Origin: Spirosoma linguale DSM 74
GTDB lineage: Bacteria > Bacteroidota > Bacteroidia > Cytophagales > Spirosomataceae
Length of the DNA: 64,000 nucleotides
Assembly: GCA_000024525.1 (NCBI GenBank)
Contig: CP001769.1
Span: forward strand, 7,225,001-7,289,000
Direction: 5' to 3'
The notes under the pieces are model-generated. The model saw nothing but the letters and a program-made list of their open reading frames with translations. It made no database searches and was not told the origin of the DNA. Below are positions 53,728 through 61,649 of the stretch, one piece after another (position 1 is the stretch's first letter; each line of letters opens with the position of its first letter). Position numbers and translations under genes: made by a program.

Positions 53728-54287
53728 TTTGCCTGTTGCCTGATTTTTAAAAGCCTTTCTTTAATATTATAATTTTCTAAACATTTAATTGTCGATTTTG
53801 GCACAAGTTCTTTCCAGTTTCCATTTTTGACAATTAGTTCTCTAACCAAAGTCGACGAAATATCTTTTTCTGAAATATCTTTTTTAAAAAGAATTGAAGT
53901 TTTAAGTCCATAACGTTTTAAAACATTAGTTTTGTTATCGCCCCATTCGTCAAAAACAGTTAAATAATGTGTAGCATCTTCTGGTGTATAGTATTTTAGT
54001 AGTTGTGGGAAGTTAATTGGAAATGGAATAATTGTAAATTTATTTTGTTTCAAACCTGCTTCTATCATTGCATCTTGAAGAATTACCAATCGTTCATAGT
54101 AGTTTAAAGGATTGTTTTCCGGTCTTGTCCTTGAAAGGTTTGATTCATCAGGTAAAGTATGTGTTGGGTCAGGATTAGTAATTCCTATAATAATAAAATC
54201 GCACTTTTCTTTTGCTTTTAATATATAGTCATTTAAATGTCCCAAATGTAATGGCTGGAATCTGCCATGAACTATTCCAATTCGCAT
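53724..54287 (-). CDS. NMN/nicotinate-nucleotide adenylyltransferase-like enzyme
   Basis: 187 residues of the HxGH nucleotidyltransferase superfamily. GIVHGRFQPLHLGHLNDYI carries the ATP-binding HxxH (H14, H17), and ISSTLVRELI (143-152) is the ISxTxxR signature. LNYYERLVILQDAMI is as in archaeal NadM. NadM makes NAD from NMN and ATP; other members make CDP- or ADP-linked compounds, so the product is not certain. The housekeeping NAD gene is usually nadD, so this copy is accessory (inference). It heads the AT-rich operon; its stop overlaps the two-TM gene start. Confidence 0.75.
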   Translation of the reverse strand: MRIGIVHGRFQPLHLGHLNDYILKAKEKCDFIIIGITNPDPTHTLPDESNLSRTRPENNPLNYYERLVILQDAMIEAGLKQNKFTIIPFPINFPQLLKYYTPEDATHYLTVFDEWGDNKTNVLKRYGLKTSILFKKDISEKDISSTLVRELIVKNGNWKELVPKSTIKCLENYNIKERLLKIRQQAK

Positions 54288-54613
54288 ATTTTTAGTTTTA
54301 AATGTTGTCTATTTGCTTGCAGTTTTTATAATGGCCGCCAACTCGCTGATTGCTGCACTTTCAATACAAAATACGCACCGCACCGGCCTTTAGGTTTGTG
54401 CGTTGAGACTATTCCAAGATTGGAGTAGCTTGCTGGCAAGTAAAACGGACTGGCACATCCTACCGCCCGGCTGGGAGTTAGACCCATGGGCCGATTCAGA
54501 GGCCAGTCCGGATTGCTTGCTAAGACTCGAATAGAAATGCGGGTTAGCAGACCCATTAGAAAGGTATCGAGAAAACAGCAAGCTCTTTGTTCACCTTAAA
54601 AATAAGCTATTTC
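54288..54613. other. Non-coding stretch upstream of both the cargo operon and right IS110
   Basis: 326 bases between divergent genes. The first 50 are AT-rich and should hold the cargo operon promoter, though no full TAnnTTTG box is seen. The rest is the structured candidate bridge-RNA segment. Confidence 0.5.
54366..54600 (+). ncRNA. Candidate bridge RNA of the right IS110
   Basis: Stem-forming pairs upstream of the transposase start are ACGCAC/GTGCGT (54373-54403), CTTGC/GCAAG (54429-54440), CGGACTGGC/GCCAGTCCG (54446-54510, enclosing a long internal loop) and GGGT/ACCC (54541-54554). Several hairpins with large internal loops and about 230 bases in all fit the bridge-RNA layout known for IS110 elements. 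Identity as a bridge RNA is inference from position and structure. Confidence 0.4.
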
Positions 54614-55621
54614 ATGGAAACACATTACTTTGTGGGCATTGATGTATCAAAAGCTACGCTCGATTGGGCGGTTTTTAATGGTAAAACGATAGTCTTACAA
54701 ACTCAGTCACTTAACTCTGTGGTGGCTATCAAAGCGACCATCAAAGTGCTCAAGGCACTGCCTAACTTTGATCTTCAACGATGTATATGTTGTCTCGAAC
54801 ATACAGGAATCTACAATGCTCTTATTCTTGATCAACTGATAGCTCATCAACTACCAACTTGGTTAGAAGGCAGTCTTCAAATCAAACAGGCAGGTGGATT
54901 ACAGCGTGGGAAAAGTGATAGCATTGATGCTCAGCGTATCGCCGAATATGCCTATCGTTTTCGTGATCGCATACGTTTGTGGCAACCACCCCGTTATGTG
55001 CTCCAAGAGTTACTCATACTCAGTGCTTTACGGCAGCGGTTGTTGTTGATTCGGCAACAGTTACAAGTACCGGTTAATGAACAAGCCGCTTTTGTCTCAC
55101 CTAAACTTCAGAAGCAACTGACTAAACATTGCCAGGCATCCTTGAAGGCGGTCAATGCTGATCTGGAAAAAGTCAATCAGCAAATGGATGAACTAATCCA
55201 CCAAGACGAACAGCTCTGTGAACTCTTTAAGCTCATTACTTCCATTCCTGGAGTTGGACCAGCTGTTGCCACAGAAGTCATTTTGGCTACGGACGAGTTT
55301 AAGAACTTTGCTGAGCCCAAAAAGTTAGCTTGTCACGCCGGGGTTGCTCCTTTTGAACATAGTTCTGGTACTAGTGTCCGAGGTCGAAGTCGTGTTAGTC
55401 AGCACGCTCGTAAACGGCTTAAGTTCTTGTTTCACCTGGCCGCTATGTCAGCTGTCCGCGTAAAAGGTGAGCTGCAAATCTATTATCAACGCAAAGTGGC
55501 TGAAGGTAAAAACAAGATGTCCGTTTTAAATGCTATCCGGAACAAGATTATACACCGAATTTGCGCCGTAGTTCGCCGTGGGGAAAAATATGACAATTCT
55601 TATCCCCTTTCCCTTGCATAG
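54614..55621 (+). CDS. IS110-family transposase
   Basis: 335 residues from the ATG at 54614. The DEDD motifs are FVGIDVSKATLDWAV (Asp), CLEHTGIYN (Glu) and GKSDSIDAQRIAEYA (Asps). The C-terminal transposase_20 domain has ITSIPGVGPAVATEVILATDEF and LACHAGVAPFEHSSGTSVRGR with the family Ser. The length is typical. It is clearly a different element from the left IS110 (no residue-level similarity beyond motifs). The frame is open from 54587, but METHYFVGID is the natural start. Confidence 0.93.
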   Translation: METHYFVGIDVSKATLDWAVFNGKTIVLQTQSLNSVVAIKATIKVLKALPNFDLQRCICCLEHTGIYNALILDQLIAHQLPTWLEGSLQIKQAGGLQRGKSDSIDAQRIAEYAYRFRDRIRLWQPPRYVLQELLILSALRQRLLLIRQQLQVPVNEQAAFVSPKLQKQLTKHCQASLKAVNADLEKVNQQMDELIHQDEQLCELFKLITSIPGVGPAVATEVILATDEFKNFAEPKKLACHAGVAPFEHSSGTSVRGRSRVSQHARKRLKFLFHLAAMSAVRVKGELQIYYQRKVAEGKNKMSVLNAIRNKIIHRICAVVRRGEKYDNSYPLSLA

Positions 55622-55939
55622 ACCATAGAAATCGGCCCGGTTCGTATTTTGTATTGCTGTTTTTTTCAAGCCTGCCTTTCAGGGCGGTTGTCCTGTCGCC
55701 GAGACGCTGGCACATAAGCACTTTATGGACCCGCCACCCAACATCTTAAAAGGGCGTAAAGTCACTTAATGACTTTTGGTTGATAATCAATTAGTGCGGG
55801 TGATTATGTAGCAATTCTAAGTAATTGAGTTTACTTAAACAAGTGCAATAGTTCGTATAACGTTTATTTACCTAGTTGTCGACAAATTGGATATCAGGAA
55901 GGAGTGACGGTATGGGGCTTTTCTCCTTACCTTTGCGGC
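55622..55939. other. Non-coding stretch between right IS110 and purM
   Basis: 318 bases. The start is the IS110 right flank. A hairpin AAAGTCA-CTTAA-TGACTTT lies at 55758-55776. From there to 55880 it is AT-rich without a clear frame, and the last 12 bases carry the purM -7 box. Confidence 0.45.
55928..55935 (+). promoter_or_regulatory. -7 box of purM
   Basis: TACCTTTG matches the TAnnTTTG consensus exactly and lies four bases before the ATG, implying an almost leaderless transcript. No good -33 TTTG stands 19-21 bases upstream, as if island insertion had replaced it. The decayed copy at 50145 lacks the TA of this box. Confidence 0.4.
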
Positions 55940-57109
55940 ATGACTGACCGTTATGCCCAACGCGGAGTTTCCGCCAGTAAAGAAGACGTTCACAACGCCA
56001 TTGCCCAGCTCGATAAGGGGTTATTTCCCAAAGCTTTCTGCAAAATTGTACCCGATACGCTGGCGGGCGACCCCGATTTCTGCACCATCATGCACGCCGA
56101 CGGAGCCGGTACGAAGTCATCACTGGCTTACCTGTACTGGCGCGAAACTGGCGATCTGAGCGTTTGGAAAGGCATTGCCCAGGATGCAGTCGTGATGAAT
56201 ACCGACGATCTGATCTGCGCCGGAGCCACCGGACCCATGCTGCTCTCGTCGACCATCGGCCGTAATAAAAACCTGATTCCGGGCGAGGTCATTGCCGAAA
56301 TCATCAACGGTACCGAAGAGGTTCTGCAAATGCTCCGCGATCACGGCATCGAGATCTACAGCACCGGGGGCGAAACCGCCGACGTTGGCGATCTGGTGCG
56401 TACGGTCATTGTCGATAGTACGGTCATTGCCCGGATGCGTCGCGACCAGGTAATCAGTAACGACCGAATTCAGGCTGGCGATGTCATCGTTGGCCTAGCG
56501 TCGTTCGGTCAGGCAACCTACGAAACAACCTATAACGGCGGTATGGGCAGCAACGGGCTCACCTCGGCCCGCCATGATGTACTGGCTCATTACCTCGCCG
56601 GGCAATACCCCGAGAGTTTTGACCCGGCCATTGATAAATCATTGATCTATAGTGGTTCGAAACGGTTGACGGATAGCGTGTCGACCGGAACCGCCAACAC
56701 GACGGTTGGTCAGCTTATCCTGTCGCCAACACGCACCTATGCGCCCGTTGCCAAACGGCTTCTGGACGAACTCCGGCCGCAGATTCACGGGATGGTTCAC
56801 TGCTCGGGTGGGGCACAAACGAAAGTGCTGCACTTTGTTGATAACGTGCATATCATTAAGGATAAACTGTTCCCAATTCCGCCCCTGTTCCAATTGATTC
56901 AGTCGGAAAGCGGTACGAGCTGGCAGGAGATGTACAAGGTGTTCAACATGGGGCACCGGTTAGAAATTTACCTGCCCGACGCTCACGCACAGCAGGTTAT
57001 CGACATCGCTCAATCGTTCGGTATCGACGCGCAGGTAATCGGGCGGGTCGAAGCCTTCGCCGGTAAACAGGTAACGATACAAAGCGAAGTCGGTCAATTT
57101 GTTTATTAA
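55940..57109 (+). CDS. purM: Phosphoribosylformylglycinamidine cyclo-ligase (AIR synthetase)
   Basis: 389 residues. Converts FGAM to AIR with ATP, the fifth purine step. Seen are YAQRGVSASKEDVHNAI (N-terminal), MHADGAGTKSSLAYLYW, VVMNTDDLICAGATGPMLLSSTIGRN, IYSTGGETADVGDLVRT and GLASFGQATYETTYNGGMGSNGLT. The C-terminal ATP-grasp-like half has MVHCSGGAQTKVL. The ATG at 55940 is used; the frame is open from 55904 only. Its GC content matches the core genome, not the island. It is downstream of the right IS110. Confidence 0.93.
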   Translation: MTDRYAQRGVSASKEDVHNAIAQLDKGLFPKAFCKIVPDTLAGDPDFCTIMHADGAGTKSSLAYLYWRETGDLSVWKGIAQDAVVMNTDDLICAGATGPMLLSSTIGRNKNLIPGEVIAEIINGTEEVLQMLRDHGIEIYSTGGETADVGDLVRTVIVDSTVIARMRRDQVISNDRIQAGDVIVGLASFGQATYETTYNGGMGSNGLTSARHDVLAHYLAGQYPESFDPAIDKSLIYSGSKRLTDSVSTGTANTTVGQLILSPTRTYAPVAKRLLDELRPQIHGMVHCSGGAQTKVLHFVDNVHIIKDKLFPIPPLFQLIQSESGTSWQEMYKVFNMGHRLEIYLPDAHAQQVIDIAQSFGIDAQVIGRVEAFAGKQVTIQSEVGQFVY

Positions 57110-57175
57110 GTGACTTGTGAGTTTTATTGATACCTTGCAAAAGCCTTGATGTGATAGACACATTGAGGCTTTTGT

Positions 57176-58276
57176 ATGAAGAAAGCTTTCTTCGCTGGCC
57201 TGCTTTTGTGGTTGCTCGAAATTTTGTCTGTTCAGGCGCAAGTAACACCGTTTACGGCTAACTGGACGTTTGAAGGAAACGATAACGGTACGACATCGAG
57301 CGGGCTCGTCACTGCGTCAAGCGTTACGTATACAGGCGTAAATCCGCTGGCGGTCAATAAGTACACAACGGGCTATGTCAATCTGGGGGTTAACGTACAG
57401 AACTGGTCAACATCAGTCTGCAATCAGACCGAATACATTCAGTTTTCGGTTCAGCGCGTTGGTACGGCTACGATTACGCTCACGTCGCTGTCCTTTGCCT
57501 TCGCCCGGTCAGCGCAGGGGCCAACGCAGTTGACGGTTCGATCAAGTGCTGATGGGTTTGGTAATGATATCTATTCGCAGGGCGTCACAACAAACTACCA
57601 GGTGGCGTCGATCGCGTTGAACGGGGCTGGGTTTACCAACCAGGCTGGCCCGGTAACGTTTCGGATTTACGCCTGTAACCCAGCGGCCGGGGGCGGCACG
57701 ATCCGACTGGACGAGATTCAAATTAATGCAAACGTGCTGCCGGTCACCTTACTTTCATTCAAAGCAACCCCTCAGAGTGACCGTGTTCAACTAGCCTGGG
57801 AAACGGCAAGTGAACGTAACGCCAGTCATTTCAGAGTTGAGCGCAGTCTGGATCTGGGTGAATATGTTTCCGTTGGCGAGGTTGCTGCCGGGGGGAATAC
57901 CAACGAACAGCACTATTATGGGGTAACGGATATGAACCCCCGCCCCGGCATCAACTACTACCGGCTAACCCAACTGGATGTTGATGGTACGGCGCATACG
58001 TATAAGCCCATCTCGGCCATTGTCCGACTGGCTGACCCGGTAGTAGCCGTGTCCCCAAATCCGGCCAGCCCCGACCGGATTCATATCAGGCTGTGGAATG
58101 CCGATACGGCCGTGATTCGCTTACTATCGAGCGCGGGTCAGGAGATGGAAGGGTGGCTGGAGCGCCGACCGGGTGAAGCCGACCTGCTATTTGCGCAACC
58201 GTTGCCGCAGGGGGTATACTCGCTGGAAATCCAACTGAACGATAGGAAGCAGTCTATCAAAGTGCTTGTGCTGTAG
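57176..58276 (+). CDS. T9SS-exported protein with beta-sandwich domain
   Basis: 366 residues. Signal peptide (AFFAGLLLWLLEILSVQAQ). A beta-rich N-terminal domain (TFEGNDNGTTSSGLV...LRTVRSS-like repeats) is shared with the next gene. A fibronectin-like stretch (LLSFKATPQSDRVQLAWETA) links to a T9SS tail (VAVSPNPASPDRIHIRLW...GVYSLEIQLN). It is probably a surface or extracellular protein; no enzyme motif is present. It follows purM by 66 bases in the same direction but has its own export role. Confidence 0.8.
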   Translation: MKKAFFAGLLLWLLEILSVQAQVTPFTANWTFEGNDNGTTSSGLVTASSVTYTGVNPLAVNKYTTGYVNLGVNVQNWSTSVCNQTEYIQFSVQRVGTATITLTSLSFAFARSAQGPTQLTVRSSADGFGNDIYSQGVTTNYQVASIALNGAGFTNQAGPVTFRIYACNPAAGGGTIRLDEIQINANVLPVTLLSFKATPQSDRVQLAWETASERNASHFRVERSLDLGEYVSVGEVAAGGNTNEQHYYGVTDMNPRPGINYYRLTQLDVDGTAHTYKPISAIVRLADPVVAVSPNPASPDRIHIRLWNADTAVIRLLSSAGQEMEGWLERRPGEADLLFAQPLPQGVYSLEIQLNDRKQSIKVLVL

Positions 58277-58480
58277 GTATTGGTCGGCAGTCTATCCCTA
58301 TAGAAATGACCGGATAGTCGGTTTTTGTCGGGAAACGGGTACCAGATCAGAAACTTAACAATTACGTAACGGATACCGATGTATTTTTGGTAGCGTAGGG
58401 GACTGCATCCTGCTGTCCCCTACATCAATTAACGGCCAAGGAAAAATAAATTTCAGTGTACTTACTTATTCTACTCAACG

Positions 58481-61400
58481 ATGAAACACGTTTTACAGGT
58501 GCTTTTAGCCGCTTCTTTGTGGCTAATGACAGCTTCTGGCTTTGCCCAGACAACGCTGGCCCAATGGAATTTTGAAGGGGCACCCGGCTCGGTGACCGCT
58601 GCTGCCGCATCGACAATCACGGCCGATAATGCCGCTTTTGGATCGGGGGTAACCAGCGTCACGTTTGTAGCCGGTAATGGGGGAGGCCGGGCCTATACCG
58701 GAACGGGCTGGAATGTAACAAGCCCGGACGTCAACAAGTATATCCAGATTAGCCTCGGGCCGGTGGCCAGTTATACCATGGCCCTGTCGCAGCTGAGTTT
58801 CGACGAGCAGCGGTCCGGTACAGGACCAACAACGTGGGTGTTACGGTCGAGTCTGGACAATTTTACTGCCGATATCAACACGACGCCCACATCGACCACC
58901 TCGCCTACGTCAAATGGCTCATTTACATCGCGGGTGGTGTCGTTGAGTGCCAATACTGCCTTTCAGAATTTAAGTACCCCCATCACCTTTCGGATTTATG
59001 GTTACGGAGCCAGCGGGTCGGGCGGAACCTGGCGATTCGATAACATTCAGGTGAGCGGCACCACCGGCCCCAGCGATCCGACAGCACCGCTTCTGTCGGT
59101 TATACCGGGTTCGCTGCCCGGCTTCGCTACGGTGCCCGGTACGCCTTCAACGGCAAAATCGTATACGGTGTCCGGGGTCAATCTTACGAGTGATCTGACC
59201 ATAACTGCCCCAACGGGCTATGAAGTCAGCAAAGACAACGGTACCAGTTATGCTACTGTGCAGACGTTGACGCAGTCGGGCGGAATCATTGCGCCTACAG
59301 CCATCAGTGTCCGGCTTACGGGGGCGGGCAATGGTACTGTAAACGGCACAATCACGAATGTGGCCGGTGCTGTTTCTAAAAATGTGACGGTGAGTGGAAG
59401 CGTCGATGTGTCGAATGGACCAGTGCCTATCGCTACAGCCCGGGGGCAGGTCGGTACAACGGTTATCATTCAGGGGCGCGTAACGGTGAGCAGCCAGTTT
59501 GGCGGCAAGCTGTTTTACATACAGGATGCTACCGGCAGCATTGCCGTTTACGACCCTACCACAAGCTACGGAAATCAGGTACAACTCGGCGATCTGGTGC
59601 AGGTGAGCGGACCGGTGGCGCTTTTTCAGGGGAAAAAAGAAATCAACGGGGTTGCGACCTTTCTGAAGGTCAATGATACAAATCAGCCCGTTACCCCTCA
59701 GGTTATTACGGCTACGCAGCTCACCTCGGGTGCCTTCGAAGGGCAGTTGGTAACGGTTCAGAATGCAACCATTGGCGGCTCGGGGGCAACGTTTCAGGGC
59801 GGAGCCGCCGGGACGTATCCGCTCACGACCAGCGATGGGACCGCCGAGTTGTTCGTAACGAGTGCCTCCGATCTGGTGGGGGCTACCAAACCTACGGGTG
59901 CACTGACCGTTACGGGCATTGCCGATCGTTACATACCGACCGATGCGTCGAAGAATGTCGTTCAGCTTAACCCACGCGCCATCTTCGATATTCCCGGTTC
60001 GGAAGTGCCCCCGCCACCACCAACCATAACGACCTGCCCGGCCAATCGGACCATCACCGATAATGACCAGACATTGAGTGTAGTAAGCTGGAACCTCGAA
60101 TGGTACGGTTTTGATGGCGGTTCGTACACTTGTACCAATGGCTCCAGAACGTACGCCGATAATGGCCCGACAAATGAGACGCTTCAGGCCCAGAATGTTC
60201 GCTCTGTAATGGACGCGTTCAACGCTGACATTTATATTTTGCAGGAAGTGAGCGATAAGAACCTGCTTGTGACCAATACCCCGGCCGGCTACGCGCTGAG
60301 CTGTTCCGATCAATACACGTCGTACTTCTTTCAGGACTTGTGCGATGCCAACGGCAATCCGCAGGGGTTCAACCCAACGAGCCTCAACCAGAAAGTCTGC
60401 GTAATGTACAAAACGAGCGTTGTTTCGATGATTCCCGCCGAAAGCAAACCGTTGCTCACTGACAAGTACAGCTATACCACAACACCACGCAGCGATGCCT
60501 GGGCGTCGGGTCGGTTACCATACCTGTTTGTGGCGAACGTAACCGTCGATGGGCAAACCCGGAAACTATACATCGTTGATATTCATGCCAAATCCGGATC
60601 AGCACAAGCCGATTACAACCGCCGGAAACAGGACATCATTGACCTGAAAGCTGAACTGGATGCCAATTATGGTAATGTAAACCTCATCATGGCTGGTGAC
60701 TACAACGACGATGTCGATCAGTCCATTGCCGCCGGTAATCCTTCGTCGTACGCCAACTTCGTGAGCGACCCCAACTATACCGTTATTTCCAGTGAGTTGA
60801 GCAGCAGCAACTGTAACACCGATGCGAACTTTACCGACGCCATCGACCACATTACGGTATCCAACGAGCTGGCGTCGTCTTACGTAGCCGGTTCGGTGGC
60901 ATCGGTTCGGCCAGCCGTTGTCAATTACGCCCTGACAACCTCCGACCACTATCCAACCTTCGCCCGTTTCACACTAGCCAGTCCTTTACCGGTGCGCCTG
61001 ACTTCCTTTGCTGCAAAGCCAGTTGGCGAGACGGTGGGTATATCCTGGACGACGGCCAACGAAACGAACAGTGCTTATTTCGAGGTAGAGCGTAGTGTCG
61101 ATGCACGTGAGTTCGCGTCTATTGGCCGGGTAGCGGCTGCGGGAGATGCCCAATCAATAAAAACCTATGGCCTTGTCGATCAACACCCCCTGAGCGGTAC
61201 CAATTACTACCGGTTGAAACAGGTTGACCTGGATGGCAAGACGGCTTACTCGACAATTGTATCTGTCGTGATGGATAATCTAACGCCCGCTATGGAACTG
61301 CTGGGGAATCCGGTCGACAATCAGGCGATTCGGGTGGCTGTTCGTAACCTGCCGAACGCTGTCTATCGTTTAACGACCCTTACCGGACGTGAGCTTCCTG

Positions 61401-61528
61401 TGCAGGGCCAAACTCAGGCGGATGGGTCGATGCTGCTGACAACCGCACAGGCTCTCAGCCCCGGTGTGTACCTGCTCCGGGCTGATTCGGGAACTACCCG
61501 CATTATGCGGAAAGTGGTAATACGGTAA
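58481..61528 (+). CDS. T9SS-exported nuclease/phosphatase (EEP) with OB-fold domain
   Basis: 1015 residues. Signal peptide (LLAASLWLMTASGFAQ). An N-terminal beta-sandwich (WNFEGAPGSV...) is like that of the preceding gene. Next come a repeat-like domain (about 200-310) and an OB-fold DNA-binding-type domain (TTVIIQGRVTVSSQFGGKLFYIQD, about 325-510). The endonuclease/exonuclease/phosphatase core follows (LSVVSWNLEWYGF; DIYILQEVSD; LIMAGDYNDD; TSDHYPTFARF), with the usual E, D, N and H residues. A T9SS tail ends it (MELLGNPVDNQAIRVAV...GVYLLRADSG). It is likely an extracellular nuclease or phosphodiesterase; phosphate scavenging is an inference. Confidence 0.87.
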   Translation: MKHVLQVLLAASLWLMTASGFAQTTLAQWNFEGAPGSVTAAAASTITADNAAFGSGVTSVTFVAGNGGGRAYTGTGWNVTSPDVNKYIQISLGPVASYTMALSQLSFDEQRSGTGPTTWVLRSSLDNFTADINTTPTSTTSPTSNGSFTSRVVSLSANTAFQNLSTPITFRIYGYGASGSGGTWRFDNIQVSGTTGPSDPTAPLLSVIPGSLPGFATVPGTPSTAKSYTVSGVNLTSDLTITAPTGYEVSKDNGTSYATVQTLTQSGGIIAPTAISVRLTGAGNGTVNGTITNVAGAVSKNVTVSGSVDVSNGPVPIATARGQVGTTVIIQGRVTVSSQFGGKLFYIQDATGSIAVYDPTTSYGNQVQLGDLVQVSGPVALFQGKKEINGVATFLKVNDTNQPVTPQVITATQLTSGAFEGQLVTVQNATIGGSGATFQGGAAGTYPLTTSDGTAELFVTSASDLVGATKPTGALTVTGIADRYIPTDASKNVVQLNPRAIFDIPGSEVPPPPPTITTCPANRTITDNDQTLSVVSWNLEWYGFDGGSYTCTNGSRTYADNGPTNETLQAQNVRSVMDAFNADIYILQEVSDKNLLVTNTPAGYALSCSDQYTSYFFQDLCDANGNPQGFNPTSLNQKVCVMYKTSVVSMIPAESKPLLTDKYSYTTTPRSDAWASGRLPYLFVANVTVDGQTRKLYIVDIHAKSGSAQADYNRRKQDIIDLKAELDANYGNVNLIMAGDYNDDVDQSIAAGNPSSYANFVSDPNYTVISSELSSSNCNTDANFTDAIDHITVSNELASSYVAGSVASVRPAVVNYALTTSDHYPTFARFTLASPLPVRLTSFAAKPVGETVGISWTTANETNSAYFEVERSVDAREFASIGRVAAAGDAQSIKTYGLVDQHPLSGTNYYRLKQVDLDGKTAYSTIVSVVMDNLTPAMELLGNPVDNQAIRVAVRNLPNAVYRLTTLTGRELPVQGQTQADGSMLLTTAQALSPGVYLLRADSGTTRIMRKVVIR

Positions 61529-61532
61529 GACC

Positions 61533-61602
61533 GTAGTGCCGACCGTCCCGGTCGGAAAAGGAACTATTAGAACATACACCCGACCGGGACGGTCGGTACT
61601 AC
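61533..61602. repeat. 23-bp inverted repeat, CCGACCGTCCCGGTCGG type
   Basis: The arms at 61533-61555 and 61580-61602 are complements with one mismatch. Each carries the near-palindromic CCGACCGTCCCGGTCGG, so each arm can also fold on itself. It follows the EEP gene stop by four bases. It has the look of a mobile or extragenic palindromic repeat. Confidence 0.7.
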
Positions 61603-61607
61603 AGAAA

Positions 61608-61647
61608 CGACAGAGCGTGCCCCGTTGAACCAGAGCACGCTTTGTCG
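61608..61647. terminator. Bidirectional terminator at the RND pump end
   Basis: CGACAGAGCGTGC pairs with GCACGCTTTGTCG with one mismatch across a 14-base loop. A short T-run follows on the plus strand. It lies between the EEP gene and the convergent RND gene. Confidence 0.75.
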
Positions 61648-61649
61648 TT

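Larger units (their letters stand above)
54340..55700 (+). mobile_element. IS110-family insertion sequence (right), approximate ends
   Basis: The transposase gene is preceded by about 230 bases of GC-richer, structured DNA and followed by about 80 bases of non-coding DNA. Composition shifts near 54340, from the AT-rich cargo. Element ends are estimates because the family has no clear terminal inverted repeats. Confidence 0.5.

Noticed and set aside
50207..55700. Reading the two IS110 copies as one composite transposon
   Set aside because: The transposases differ in length and sequence beyond shared motifs, and no matching terminal repeats are seen.
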